In this document: positions 43,055 to 51,101 of the stretch, piece after piece
Layout of the letters: each line of letters begins with the position of its first letter
How positions within the stretch are numbered: position 1 is the stretch's first letter
DNA from: Usitatibacter sp035624355
Lineage (GTDB): Bacteria > Pseudomonadota > Gammaproteobacteria > Burkholderiales > Usitatibacteraceae
Direction: 5' to 3'
NCBI GenBank assembly: GCA_035624355.1
Contig: DASPRQ010000101.1
Location: forward strand, 1-51,101
Length of the DNA: 51,101 nt
Made by a program: the position numbers and the translations under genes
Notes under the pieces: generated by a model
The model's database searches: none
What the model saw: the letters and a program-made list of their open reading frames with translations, nothing else
What the model was told of the DNA's origin: nothing

Positions 43055-45187
43055 ATGGAAGCGCTCGCGGACCTGCGCTTCTCCTCGCGCCCGCGCCTGC
43101 CGGTCTTCCTGCAGACCGAGGCCGCCGAGTGCGGGCTCGCGGCGATCGGGATGGTGGCGTGCTACCACGGCCACCGCGTCGACCTCGCCGCCTTGCGCCG
43201 CCGCTTCACGGTGTCGCTCAAGGGCGCCACGCTCGCGTTCCTCATGCAGGTCGCCGGCCGCCTCGACCTCGCCCCGCGGCCGCTGCGCCTCGAGCTCGAG
43301 GAGCTGCCGCAGCTTCGCGCGCCGTGCATCCTGCACTGGGACCTGAACCACTTCGTGGTGCTCAAGTCGGCGGATGCGCGCGGCGTGGTGATCCACGACC
43401 CGGCGGCCGGGCTGCGCCGGCTGCCGACCTCCGAGGTTTCGAAGCACTTCACCGGCATCGCGCTCGAGCTCGCCCCGACCGCGAGCTTCCGCCCCGCCGA
43501 CGAGCGCCGGCGCGTGCGCCTCGCCGACCTCACGGGGCCGGTGGTGGGGCTGGGGCGCTCCCTCGCCCAGGTCTTCGTGCTCGCCCTCGCGCTGCAGGCG
43601 GTCGCGATCGTGAGCCCCTTCTACATGCAGTGGGCGATCGACGGCGCGGTGGTCTCGGCCGACCGCGACTTGCTCACCGCGCTCGGGCTGGGATTCCTGC
43701 TCCTCACCGCGATCCAGGTCGCGCTCACCGCGCTGCGCTCCTGGATCGTCCTCTACCTCGGCACGACGCTCAACCTCCAGTGGCTCGCGAACGTCTTCTC
43801 GCACCTGCTGAGGCTGCCGGTGGGCTGGTTCGAGAAGCGCCACCTCGGCGACGTCGTGTCGCGCTTCGGCGCCGTGAACGCGATCCAGCGCACCCTCACC
43901 TCGAGCTTCGTGGAGGCGCTCATCGACGGGGCGATGGCCGCGGCCACGTTCGCGATGATGCTCGTCTACAGCCCGCCGCTCGCGGCGCTCGCGGCGTGCG
44001 CGGTCGTCGCGTACGCGCTCCTGCGCTGGACGTTCTACGACCCGCTGCGGCGCGCGACCGAGGAGCACATCGTGCACGCGGCCCGGCAGCAGAGCCATTT
44101 CCTCGAGACGGTGCGCGGCGTGCAGTCGATCAAGCTCTTCGGGCGCGAGGGCGAGCGCCGGTCGCGCTGGCTCAACCTCGTCGTGGAGGCCACCAACCGC
44201 GACCTCCTCGCCCAGAAGCTCGGCCTCGCGTTCCGGTCGGCCAACGGGCTCGTCTTCGGCGTCGAGCGCATCGCCATCGTGTGGCTCGGATGCCTCCAGG
44301 TGCTGGACGGCGCGTTCTCGGTGGGCATGCTCTTCGCGTTCATGTCGTACAAGGACCAGTTCTCGGCGCGCGTGGCGGGGCTCATCGACAAGATGATCGA
44401 GCTGCGCATGCTGGGGCTGCAGGGCGAGCGGCTCGCCGACATCGTGATGGCCGCGCCCGAGCCTGAATCGCCCGCCGCGCCCGTGGACGACATCGAGGCC
44501 TCCCTCGAGGCGCGCTCCGTCTCGTACCGCTACTCCGACACCGAGCCCTTCGTGCTCATCAACTGCTCGTTCACGGTGGAGCCGGGCGAGTCGGTGGCGG
44601 TGGTCGGCGCCTCCGGGGGCGGCAAGACCACGCTCGTGAAGCTCATGCTGGGCCTGCTCGCGCCCACCGACGGCAAGATCCTCGCGGGCGGCGTGGACAT
44701 CCTCAAGCTCGGCGTCGACCGCTACCGCAAGCTCGTGGGCACCGTGATGCAGGACGACCAGCTCTTCGCCGGCTCGATCGCGGACAACATCAGCTTCTTC
44801 GACCCCGCGCCCGACCACGGCGCGATCGAGCGCTACGCGCGCATGGCCTGCGTGCACGACGACATCGCCGCGATGCCCATGGGCTACAACACGCTGATCG
44901 GCGACATGGGCGCCGCGATCTCGGGCGGGCAGAAGCAGCGCATCCTCCTCGCACGCGCCCTCTACAAGCAGCCGCGCATCCTCTTCCTCGACGAGGCCAC
45001 GAGCGCGCTCGACGTCGCGAAGGAGCGCGCGGTGAACGAGGCGGTGCGGGGCCTCAACCTCACGCGCATCCTCATCGCGCACCGCCCGGAAACCATCGCC
45101 TCGGCCGAGCGCGTGATCGTGCTCCAGGCCGGGCGGATCGCGCAGGACCTGAGGCGCGTCGCGCAGGCCGCGTCCCGCTCCCCGTGA
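43055..45187 (+). CDS. Peptidase-containing ABC exporter (C39 double-glycine type)
   Basis: A 710-residue exporter (ATG 43055) that cleaves double-glycine leaders and exports the core. The C39 peptidase domain (1-130) has an intact site: Gln20 and Cys26 (LQTEAAECGLAA), His99 (DLNHFVVL) and Asp115 (VIHDPAAG). The membrane domain (about 150-430) follows, with YMQWAIDGAVVSADRDLL. The ATPase has Walker A GASGGGKTTL, the Q-loop, signature ISGGQKQR and Walker B ILFLDEATSALD. It is the CvaB-type exporter for the three peptides encoded upstream. All catalytic motifs are present, so it should be active. Confidence 0.95.
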   Translation: MEALADLRFSSRPRLPVFLQTEAAECGLAAIGMVACYHGHRVDLAALRRRFTVSLKGATLAFLMQVAGRLDLAPRPLRLELEELPQLRAPCILHWDLNHFVVLKSADARGVVIHDPAAGLRRLPTSEVSKHFTGIALELAPTASFRPADERRRVRLADLTGPVVGLGRSLAQVFVLALALQAVAIVSPFYMQWAIDGAVVSADRDLLTALGLGFLLLTAIQVALTALRSWIVLYLGTTLNLQWLANVFSHLLRLPVGWFEKRHLGDVVSRFGAVNAIQRTLTSSFVEALIDGAMAAATFAMMLVYSPPLAALAACAVVAYALLRWTFYDPLRRATEEHIVHAARQQSHFLETVRGVQSIKLFGREGERRSRWLNLVVEATNRDLLAQKLGLAFRSANGLVFGVERIAIVWLGCLQVLDGAFSVGMLFAFMSYKDQFSARVAGLIDKMIELRMLGLQGERLADIVMAAPEPESPAAPVDDIEASLEARSVSYRYSDTEPFVLINCSFTVEPGESVAVVGASGGGKTTLVKLMLGLLAPTDGKILAGGVDILKLGVDRYRKLVGTVMQDDQLFAGSIADNISFFDPAPDHGAIERYARMACVHDDIAAMPMGYNTLIGDMGAAISGGQKQRILLARALYKQPRILFLDEATSALDVAKERAVNEAVRGLNLTRILIAHRPETIASAERVIVLQAGRIAQDLRRVAQAASRSP

Positions 45188-45210
45188 CGGACGGGCGGGA
45201 ACGCGACGGC

Positions 45211-45216
45211 TATAAT
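45211..45216 (+). promoter_or_regulatory. Perfect -10 element (TATAAT) before the DMT transporter
   Basis: A consensus TATAAT in otherwise very GC-rich DNA, 20 bases before the ATG at 45236. No good -35 lies 17 bases upstream. If it is used, the leader is about 13 bases with no ribosome site, another short-leader case like pta. Confidence 0.45.
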
Positions 45217-45235
45217 CCTGCTTTTGCCGCCGCCC

Positions 45236-46075
45236 ATGACCTCGTCCTGGATGCTCGTCGCCGGATTCCTCTTCGCGACGATGGGCGTCCTCGTGAAGCT
45301 GGGGTCGGCGCAGTTCGGCTCGGCGGAGCTCGCCTTCTACCGCTCGCTCGTGTCGTTCGTCGCGATCCTCGGCGTGGTGCGCGTTCGCCGCGGCACCGTG
45401 CGCACGCCCTACCTCGGCATGCACCTGGTGCGCAGCGCCGTCGGCGCCATCTCGCTCATGGCCTACTTCCACGCGATCTCGCAGCTGCCCCTCGCCACGG
45501 CGCAGACCCTCAACTACACCTCGCCCATCTTCCTCGCGATCGGGACGATCGTGCTCCTGGGCGAGCGGTTCTCGGGGCGCCTGCTCGCGGCGATCCTGCT
45601 GGGCTTCGCCGGCGTCGCGCTTCTGCTGCAGCCCACGTTCCGCGAAGGCAAGGAGTCGGCCGCGCTCATCGGCCTCGCCTCCGGCGTGCTCTCGGCGTGG
45701 GCGTACCTGAGCGTGCGCACGCTCGGGCGCCTGGGCGAGCCCGACTGGAGGGTCGTGTTCTGGTTCGGCCTCGTGGGCTCGGTGCTTTGCGCCGGCTGGC
45801 AGGCCGCGACCGGGCGCTTCCATCCGGTCACGGCGGAAAACGTCTGGATCCTGCTGGGCATCGGGCTCGCGGGAACGCTCGCCCAGCTCGCGATGACGCG
45901 CGCCTACCGCACGGGGAACACGCTCGCGGTGGGTGCGCTCTCCTACTCGACGCTCGTGTTCGGGGCGCTCGCCACGGCCCTCGTCTGGCGCGAGCCCGTC
46001 CCGCCGCTCGAGTGGGCGGGCATGCTCGTCATCGGGGCGAGCGGCCTGCTGGCGATGCGCGCCGAACGCATGTAA
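45236..46075 (+). CDS. DMT-family (EamA) transporter
   Basis: A 279-residue membrane protein with ten predicted helices in two EamA repeats (for example LLAGFLFATMGVLVKLGS at the start, and YTSPIFLAIGTIVLLGERFSG, the P-[IL]-F...G-E motif closing the first repeat). The ATG at 45236 is chosen over a TTG at 45224. Substrate is unknown; EamA members move amino acids, nucleosides or other metabolites. It lies 48 bases after the exporter gene but has its own -10, so I do not count it in the peptide locus. Confidence 0.88.
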   Translation: MTSSWMLVAGFLFATMGVLVKLGSAQFGSAELAFYRSLVSFVAILGVVRVRRGTVRTPYLGMHLVRSAVGAISLMAYFHAISQLPLATAQTLNYTSPIFLAIGTIVLLGERFSGRLLAAILLGFAGVALLLQPTFREGKESAALIGLASGVLSAWAYLSVRTLGRLGEPDWRVVFWFGLVGSVLCAGWQAATGRFHPVTAENVWILLGIGLAGTLAQLAMTRAYRTGNTLAVGALSYSTLVFGALATALVWREPVPPLEWAGMLVIGASGLLAMRAERM

Positions 46076-46100
46076 GGACACGGAGGATTCGAGGACCGAC

Positions 46101-46955
46101 ATGGAAAAGCTGCTGGTCTCCGCCGAGGAGCTCGCCCGGCACCTGGACGACCCCGCGTGGGTCGTCTTCGACACCCGCCACGACCTCACGGACCCGAAGG
46201 CGGGCCGCGAGGAGTACGAGCACGAGCACGTCCCGGGCGCGTATTTCCTGCATACCGACGACGATCTCTCCGGGCCCTTGACCGGCACGAACGGCCGCCA
46301 CCCGCTGCCCGACATCGACGCGTTCGCCGCGCGCATCAACCGGTGCGGCGTGGGGCCGGGCACGCAGGTCGTGGCCTACGACGACCTGGGCGGAGCCTAC
46401 GCGGTGCGCCTCTGGTGGATGCTGCGCTGGCTCGGGCACGAGCGCGCGGCGCTCCTCGACGGCGGCTTCCCGCAATGGCTGCGCGAGGGCCGGCCCGTCT
46501 CGAGCGAGGTTCCGCCTGCGCGCGCGGGGAGCTTCGTGCCGCGGCCGCGCCTCGGCGCTACCGTGGATGCGTCCTTCGTCGAGCGCTTCCGCGAGGATCC
46601 CGCGGTGAAGCTCGTCGACGCGCGCGCGGCGCAGCGCTATTCGGGCGAGAAGGAAACCCTCGACCCCGTCGCGGGGCACGTGCCCGGCTCGCTCCACCGC
46701 TTTTGGCAGCGCAACCTCGGGCCCGACGGCCGCTTCAAGAGCCCCGCGGCGCTGCGCGAGGAGTGGCTCGCGTTCCTCGGCGGCGCGTCGGCGGAGCAAT
46801 CGGTCCACATGTGCGGCTCGGGCGTCACCGCCTGCCACAACCTTTTCGCGCTCGAGCTCGCGGGGCTGGGCGAGGGCCGGCTCTACCCGGGGTCGTGGAG
46901 CGAGTGGTGCGCCGATCCGTCGCGCCCCGTGGCGACCGGGATGCAGGCGCGTTGA
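46101..46955 (+). CDS. Sulfurtransferase, two-domain rhodanese (SseA/MST-like)
   Basis: A 284-residue enzyme with two rhodanese domains. The active-site Cys238 lies in HMCGSGVTACHN, and the CGSGVT loop is typical of 3-mercaptopyruvate sulfurtransferase (MST) rather than thiosulfate-type CRxGxR loops. The first domain is catalytically silent, as usual. No signal peptide, so cytoplasmic. Close to family length. The ATG at 46101 gives the standard start (MEKLLVSAEELARHL). It is 13 bases upstream of the S9-like gene, probably co-transcribed. Confidence 0.92.
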   Translation: MEKLLVSAEELARHLDDPAWVVFDTRHDLTDPKAGREEYEHEHVPGAYFLHTDDDLSGPLTGTNGRHPLPDIDAFAARINRCGVGPGTQVVAYDDLGGAYAVRLWWMLRWLGHERAALLDGGFPQWLREGRPVSSEVPPARAGSFVPRPRLGATVDASFVERFREDPAVKLVDARAAQRYSGEKETLDPVAGHVPGSLHRFWQRNLGPDGRFKSPAALREEWLAFLGGASAEQSVHMCGSGVTACHNLFALELAGLGEGRLYPGSWSEWCADPSRPVATGMQAR

Positions 46956-46968
46956 GCCCCGTCGCGGC

Positions 46969-48687
46969 ATGAGGCGCGCGGCCCGCGCGGCGCTCGTCGC
47001 GCTCGCGCTCGCGCCCGCGCCCGCGCCGGCCGGCGAAGGGACGATCTCCCCGCCGGAAGACGTGACGCTCGACGGCGTCCCGCCGATCCCCGCCGCGGTC
47101 GGGAAGGCGCTCGCGCCTTACGACGAGTTCCGCTCCCATGCGATGCTCGCGTGGCATCCGCTGCGGCCCGAGATGCTCGTGCGCCTGCGCCTGCCCGGGG
47201 CGAGGAACGAGGCGCTGCTCGTGAAGCAGCCGGGCGCGGCGCCCGAGGCGATCATCGGGCTGCCGGGCGACGTGGGCCATGCCGCATTCGAGCCGCGCCG
47301 CGGCGAGTACCTCGTCTTCACGCGCAGCGCGGAAGCAGGCGGCGAGCCGCGCCTGTATCGCGAGGACGTCGCGAGCCGCGAGATCTCGGCCCTCAGCCCC
47401 GAGGGCGAAAGCGCGACCGGCGTCGCGTGGACGCGCCGGGGCGACCGGCTCGCCTACATGACGCGCGCGCAGGATCGCGAGCCCCCCGGCCGCGAGCGGG
47501 CCCTCGTGCACGTCGTCGACCCGCTGCGCGCCGCCTCGGACCGCGTCCTCGCGCGCCTCGAGGGTGCCGGCTGGTCGCAGCCCGCCTTCTCCGAGGACGG
47601 GCGCCACCTCGTCCTCGTGCAGGCCCTCTCCGCTCGCGCGAGCCGCCTCTGGGTGATGGACGCCGCCACGGGAAAGCGCCGGGCCGTGACGCGCGGCGAT
47701 GCGGCCTACGCCGAGCCGCGCTTCGCGCGCGACGGCCGCTCGATCTTCGCGATCGCCGCGCGCGCAGCGGCGCCGCGGCGCCTGGTCCAGGTCTTCCTTT
47801 CGGGCAAGGAGCGGACGGTCTCCCACGTGACCCACTCCGTCGAGGACTTCGACATCTCCTTCGACGCGAAGCGCATCGCGTTCACGACCGAGGAGGAAGG
47901 CTCCGACGTGCTGCGCTTCATCGACCTCGGCACGCTCAAGGAGCTGCCGCGCCCGCCTCTCGTGCCCGGGGTGATCCGCCGGCTGCGCTGGCGGCCCGGC
48001 ACCGACGAGGTCGCCTTCGACGTGGTCTCCGCGCGCTCGGCGGGCGACGTCTTCTCCTACGAGGTCGCGAGGAACCAGCTCACGCGCTGGACCAACGGCA
48101 ACAGCCCGCACCTCAACACGAGCGCCTTCGTGGAGCCGGGCACGATCCGGTGGAAGGGCGCCGACGGCCGCGACGTGACGGGACTGCTCTACCGCGCCCC
48201 GGGCAGCTTCAAGGGCAAGCGGCCGGTGATCGTCTCGATCGACCGCGCGCCGGGCGCCCCGGCCCGCACCGGCTTCATCGGCCGCGACAACTATCTCGTG
48301 GGCGAGCTGGGCGTGGCGCTCGTACGACCCGACGTGCGCGAGCCCTCGGCCGTCGCGGACGTCGCCGGGCTCCTCGCGTGGATCGCCGCACAGCCGGACC
48401 TGGACGCGAGCCGTGTGGCGATCGTCGGCCGCGGCGAGGGCGTGGCACTCGCGCTCGATTGCGCCCGCAGCCTCGGCCGTCCGCTCCTCGCGGCGCAGGA
48501 CGGCCCCGAGGCCTTCATGGCCCACGCCCGGGCGCAGCGCGCGGCCGGCGACCTGCGCGCGCGCTCGATTCCCGCCTGGCTCCTCTTCGCGCACGCGGGC
48601 GGGTTCGAGGAAGGTCCCGACGCCCGCTTCCTCTCGGAAGCCGCCGTCGAGTTCGCGAAGCGCACGCTGCTCAAGCCCGGAAGCTAG
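46969..48687 (+). CDS. S9 peptidase-like protein lacking the nucleophile serine
   Basis: A 572-residue protein with a signal peptide (MRRAARAALVALALAPAPAPA). About residues 100-380 form a beta-propeller of the TolB/prolyl-oligopeptidase type (for example GVAWTRRGDRLAYMTRAQD, AFSEDGRHLVLVQAL, PRFARDGRSIFAIAA). The last 190 residues are an alpha/beta-hydrolase remnant. At the position of the G-x-S-x-G elbow it reads IVGRGEGVALALD, with Gly489 in place of Ser, and the usual downstream Asp/His region is short. It is therefore probably inactive as a peptidase, perhaps a binding protein. Exported to the periplasm. Frame and length are otherwise intact. Confidence 0.8.
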   Translation: MRRAARAALVALALAPAPAPAGEGTISPPEDVTLDGVPPIPAAVGKALAPYDEFRSHAMLAWHPLRPEMLVRLRLPGARNEALLVKQPGAAPEAIIGLPGDVGHAAFEPRRGEYLVFTRSAEAGGEPRLYREDVASREISALSPEGESATGVAWTRRGDRLAYMTRAQDREPPGRERALVHVVDPLRAASDRVLARLEGAGWSQPAFSEDGRHLVLVQALSARASRLWVMDAATGKRRAVTRGDAAYAEPRFARDGRSIFAIAARAAAPRRLVQVFLSGKERTVSHVTHSVEDFDISFDAKRIAFTTEEEGSDVLRFIDLGTLKELPRPPLVPGVIRRLRWRPGTDEVAFDVVSARSAGDVFSYEVARNQLTRWTNGNSPHLNTSAFVEPGTIRWKGADGRDVTGLLYRAPGSFKGKRPVIVSIDRAPGAPARTGFIGRDNYLVGELGVALVRPDVREPSAVADVAGLLAWIAAQPDLDASRVAIVGRGEGVALALDCARSLGRPLLAAQDGPEAFMAHARAQRAAGDLRARSIPAWLLFAHAGGFEEGPDARFLSEAAVEFAKRTLLKPGS

Positions 48688-48731
48688 GCGATATACTGGC
48701 CGCGCATCACCGACGCCTCGGGGGAGGGGAC

Positions 48732-50243
48732 ATGTCGCAGGCGATGGGCATCCTGTCGGTCGGCGCGGGGACGCTGCTCGCCCTCGTCGTCGTCGCGGTG
48801 ATCGTCTTCTGGTTCATCGAGGACGTCACGCAGAAGAAGCACGCGGTGCTGCGCAACTACCCGGTGATCGGGCGCCTGCGCTATTTCTTCGAGCGCCAGG
48901 GCGAGTACTTCCGCCAGTACTTCTTCGCGGGCGATCGCGACGAGATGCCGTTCAACCGCGCCACGCGCGCGTGGGTCTACCGCGTGGCCAAGCAGGAGGA
49001 CGGCGCGGGCCTCATCGGCTTCGGCTCGACTTACGACATGAAGGCTGCCGGCGCGATCCTCTTCGTGAACGCGCCCTTCCCGGTGCAGGAGTGGGAGAAG
49101 CAGCCGACTCCGCCGCTCGTGATCGGCGAGGGCTGGTGCGAGCGCCCGTTCCTCGCGCGCTCCCTCGTGAACGTGAGCGGCATGAGCTTCGGCGCCATCT
49201 CGCGGCCGGCGGTGCGGGCGTTGTCGCGCGGCGCGGCGGCGGCGGGCTGCTGGCTCGACACCGGCGAGGGAGGGCTCGCGCCCTACCACCTCGAGGGCGG
49301 CTGCGACGTGATCATGCAGATCGGCACCGCGAAGTACGGCATCCGCGACGCCGAGGGCAACTTCTCGCCCGCGCGCGCGAAGGAGCTCGCCGCGCAGGTG
49401 AAAGCCTTCGAGATCAAGCTCTCGCAGGGCGCGAAGCCGGGCAAGGGCGGCGTGCTGCCGGGCGGGAAGGTGACGGCGGAGATCGCCGCGATCCGCGGCA
49501 TCCCGGCGGGCGAGGACTCCATCAGCCCCAACCGCCACCGCGACGCGGCGAACACCACCGAGCTGCTCGACCAGGTCGCCTACGTGCGCTCCCTCACGGG
49601 CCGGCCCGTGGGCATCAAGACGGCAATCGGCGGCTGGTGGTTCCTGAACGACATCGCGGAGAACGTGCTGCGCCGCGGCCTCGAGTACGCCCCCGACTTC
49701 CTCGTGATCGACGGCGGCGAGGGCGGCAGCGGCGCCGCTCCCCAGGCGCTCTTCGACCACATGAGCCTGTCGATCGAGGAGGCGCTGCCGCGGGCGGCCG
49801 ACGTGCTCCTCGAGTCGGGCCTCAAGGAGCGCATCCGCCTCGTCGCCTCCGGCAAGCTCGTCACCTCGGCGCGCGCGGCGTGGGCGCTGTGCGTCGGCGC
49901 CGACTTCGTGAACACCGCGCGCGGCTTCATGTTCTCGCTGGGCTGCATCCAGGCGCTGCGCTGCCACACGAACACCTGCCCGACCGGCATCACCACGCAC
50001 AACCCCCGGCTGCAGCGCGGCCTCGTGGTCGAGGAGAAGTATCAGCGGGTGGCCAACTACGCGACGGGCATGAACCGCGACATCGAGATGATCGCGCACT
50101 CGTGCGGCGTGGCCCACCCGCGCCTGCTGCGCCGGGAGCACTGCCGCATCGTCCAGTCGAACGGCTCCACGGCGGCCCTGAGCACTCTCTACCCGTACCC
50201 GAAGGCCGGGAGCGCCGGGGCTCGCGAGCGCGCCGCCGAGTGA
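48732..50243 (+). CDS. FMN-binding glutamate synthase family protein
   Basis: A 503-residue protein. An N-terminal membrane anchor (LSVGAGTLLALVVVAVIVFW) is followed by a GltB-like FMN barrel with SFGAISRPAVRALSRGA, GAKPGKGGVLPGGKV, GGEGGSGAAPQALFDHM and the cluster motif Cys405-x5-Cys411-x4-Cys416 (LGCIQALRCHTNTCPTG) for a 3Fe-4S centre. The family shares the central domain of glutamate synthase but lacks the glutaminase part and the GltD partner; its reaction is not established. The ATG at 48732 has a GGGAGGGG upstream. The stop overlaps the next gene (GTGA). Confidence 0.92.
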   Translation: MSQAMGILSVGAGTLLALVVVAVIVFWFIEDVTQKKHAVLRNYPVIGRLRYFFERQGEYFRQYFFAGDRDEMPFNRATRAWVYRVAKQEDGAGLIGFGSTYDMKAAGAILFVNAPFPVQEWEKQPTPPLVIGEGWCERPFLARSLVNVSGMSFGAISRPAVRALSRGAAAAGCWLDTGEGGLAPYHLEGGCDVIMQIGTAKYGIRDAEGNFSPARAKELAAQVKAFEIKLSQGAKPGKGGVLPGGKVTAEIAAIRGIPAGEDSISPNRHRDAANTTELLDQVAYVRSLTGRPVGIKTAIGGWWFLNDIAENVLRRGLEYAPDFLVIDGGEGGSGAAPQALFDHMSLSIEEALPRAADVLLESGLKERIRLVASGKLVTSARAAWALCVGADFVNTARGFMFSLGCIQALRCHTNTCPTGITTHNPRLQRGLVVEEKYQRVANYATGMNRDIEMIAHSCGVAHPRLLRREHCRIVQSNGSTAALSTLYPYPKAGSAGARERAAE

Positions 50244-50617
50244 GGCCCGCGGCCCTTGCCGACGCGATCCTCCTCGTCCACGCGGCCTTCGTGCTCTTCG
50301 TGGTGGGAGGGCTCGCGGCGATCTGGGTCGGCATCGCACGCGGCTGGCGCTTCGCCTTCGATCCGCGGCTTCGCGGCGCGCACGCGGCCGCCATCGCCTT
50401 CGTCGTGGCCGAGTCGCTCCTCGGCTACGCCTGCCCGCTCACGGTCTGGGAGGACGCCCTGCGGGGCACGCACGCCGCGAGGGGATTCGTCGCACGCTGG
50501 GTGCGCGCATGGCTCTTCTGGGACGCGCCGCCCTGGGCGTTCACCGCGCTCTACGTCGCCTTCGGGCTGGCCGTCGCCTGGACCTGGTGGCGCCATCCGC
50601 CGCGCCGGCGCCGCTGA
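50240..50617 (+). CDS. DUF2784 family membrane protein
   Basis: A 125-residue protein with three to four hydrophobic segments (LADAILLVHAAFVLFVVGGL and WAFTALYVAFGLAVAW) and the family block LGYACPLTVWEDALRG. The start is a GTG overlapping the stop of the glutamate-synthase-like gene, so it is translationally coupled. The family function is unknown. It ends in a basic tail (HPPRRRR) and converges with the response regulator gene five bases beyond its stop. Confidence 0.8.
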   Translation: MRPAALADAILLVHAAFVLFVVGGLAAIWVGIARGWRFAFDPRLRGAHAAAIAFVVAESLLGYACPLTVWEDALRGTHAARGFVARWVRAWLFWDAPPWAFTALYVAFGLAVAWTWWRHPPRRRR

Positions 50618-50621
50618 AGGG

Positions 50622-51101
50622 TCAGTCGAGCGCTAGGACGGTCTTCACGGCCGCGACGAGGCCGCTCAGCTTGAAGGGCTTGGTCACGTAGCCGTCGGCG
50701 CCCAAGGACAGGCCGCGCGCGATGTCGGTGACGGCGGACTTGCCGGTCATCATGACGACGGGCATGCGCGTGATCTTCTGGTTGCCGCGGATGCGCTCCA
50801 GGATGGCGAAGCCGTCGCTGTCGGGCAGCGTCACGTCGAGGAGCACGAGGTCGGGGAGCGACGCCTTGTTGAACTCCGCGTTGATCTCGGCGCGGTTGCG
50901 CGCCGCGCGCGTGAGGAAGCACGCCTTCGACAGCACCTCGGAGACGAGCTTCTGCAGGTCCGCGTCGTCGTCGATGATGAGGATGTTGTGGCGGCTCCCG
51001 TTGCGCGGGACCACCCGCTCGTTCGGCCGGCGCGCCATCGCCACGTAGAAGCCGGTGCGGGCGAGCGCGGGCTGGCTCGCGGCGGCCTCCTTCTTCGCCT
51101 T
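50622..51101 (-). CDS. Response regulator receiver protein (possibly partial)
   Basis: The receiver domain is clear: acidic triad ILIIDDDADLQ, phospho-acceptor Asp in LVLLDVTLPDSDGF, Thr in VVMMTGKSAV and Lys in GYVTKPFKL. There is no output domain after it; the gene ends at 50622. In-frame starts exist at 51044 (GTG) and 51037 (ATG), but the frame stays open to the edge of the window with a plausible Ala/Lys-rich stretch (KAKKEAAASQPALARTGFY), so the true start may lie outside. It may be a stand-alone CheY-like protein or the C-terminal receiver of a longer protein. Confidence 0.85.
   Translation of the reverse strand, partial: KAKKEAAASQPALARTGFYVAMARRPNERVVPRNGSRHNILIIDDDADLQKLVSEVLSKACFLTRAARNRAEINAEFNKASLPDLVLLDVTLPDSDGFAILERIRGNQKITRMPVVMMTGKSAVTDIARGLSLGADGYVTKPFKLSGLVAAVKTVLALD

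Noticed and set aside
46101..46955. Sulfurtransferase as part of the sulfonate pathway
   Set aside because: It lies about 15 kb from xsc in a different operon, and MST-type enzymes are common housekeeping proteins.

Overview
The window is about 51 kb of very GC-rich, densely packed bacterial chromosome. The codon bias, the glnK-amt pair behind a porin, a Bug-type tripartite tricarboxylate transporter (TTT), Xsc and the xseB-ispA-dxs block all point to a betaproteobacterium (Burkholderiales or Nitrosomonadales type). I cannot name a genus. I see no rRNA, tRNA, CRISPR array, insertion sequence or prophage.

Layout. (1) 1-2.9 kb: a leftward nitrogen operon, porin > glnK > amt (amt runs off the left edge), behind a near-perfect sigma-54 promoter with an NtrC-like site upstream. 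(2) 2.9-18.2 kb: housekeeping and accessory genes: ubiK, comM, a signal-less HtrA-like protease, a Bcr/CflA-type MFS exporter, two related TPR/glycosyltransferase-like proteins, a rhodanese, an M20 amidohydrolase, an osmoprotectant binding protein-permease fusion, metH and a patatin-like lipase. (3) 18.2-31 kb: an OYE-family reductase, then a sulfonate-catabolic island. The leftward operon tctC-tctB-tctA-sauS-sauT is divergent from pta; next come leftward citrate synthase and an IclR regulator, divergent from xsc and a Nu-class GST gene. Together these encode a complete inferred route: sulfoacetate uptake (TTT), activation to sulfoacetyl-CoA (SauT), reduction to sulfoacetaldehyde (SauS), desulfonation to acetyl phosphate plus sulfite (Xsc), conversion to acetyl-CoA (Pta) and entry into the TCA cycle (citrate synthase). 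(4) 31-40 kb: small periplasmic proteins, an SDR, dxs, ispA, xseB, a lone Rieske oxygenase, an unknown protein and an EF-G-like GTPase. (5) 40.1-45.2 kb: a double-glycine peptide export locus. Three small precursor genes are followed by a CPBP membrane protease, a HlyD-type adaptor and a C39-peptidase ABC exporter. Two of the precursors are only 54 codons long and easily missed. (6) 45.2-51.1 kb: a DMT transporter, a two-domain sulfurtransferase, an S9-like protein lacking its nucleophile, an FMN/3Fe-4S glutamate-synthase-like protein, a DUF2784 protein and a response regulator that may run off the right edge.

The two most interesting systems are the peptide export locus, with two precursors of identical architecture (15-residue leader plus 39-residue core) and a third of a different type, and the sulfoacetate island, which uses a TTT importer instead of the MFS carrier SauU and includes its own citrate synthase. 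All function calls rest on reading motifs and gene order; no database search was run.
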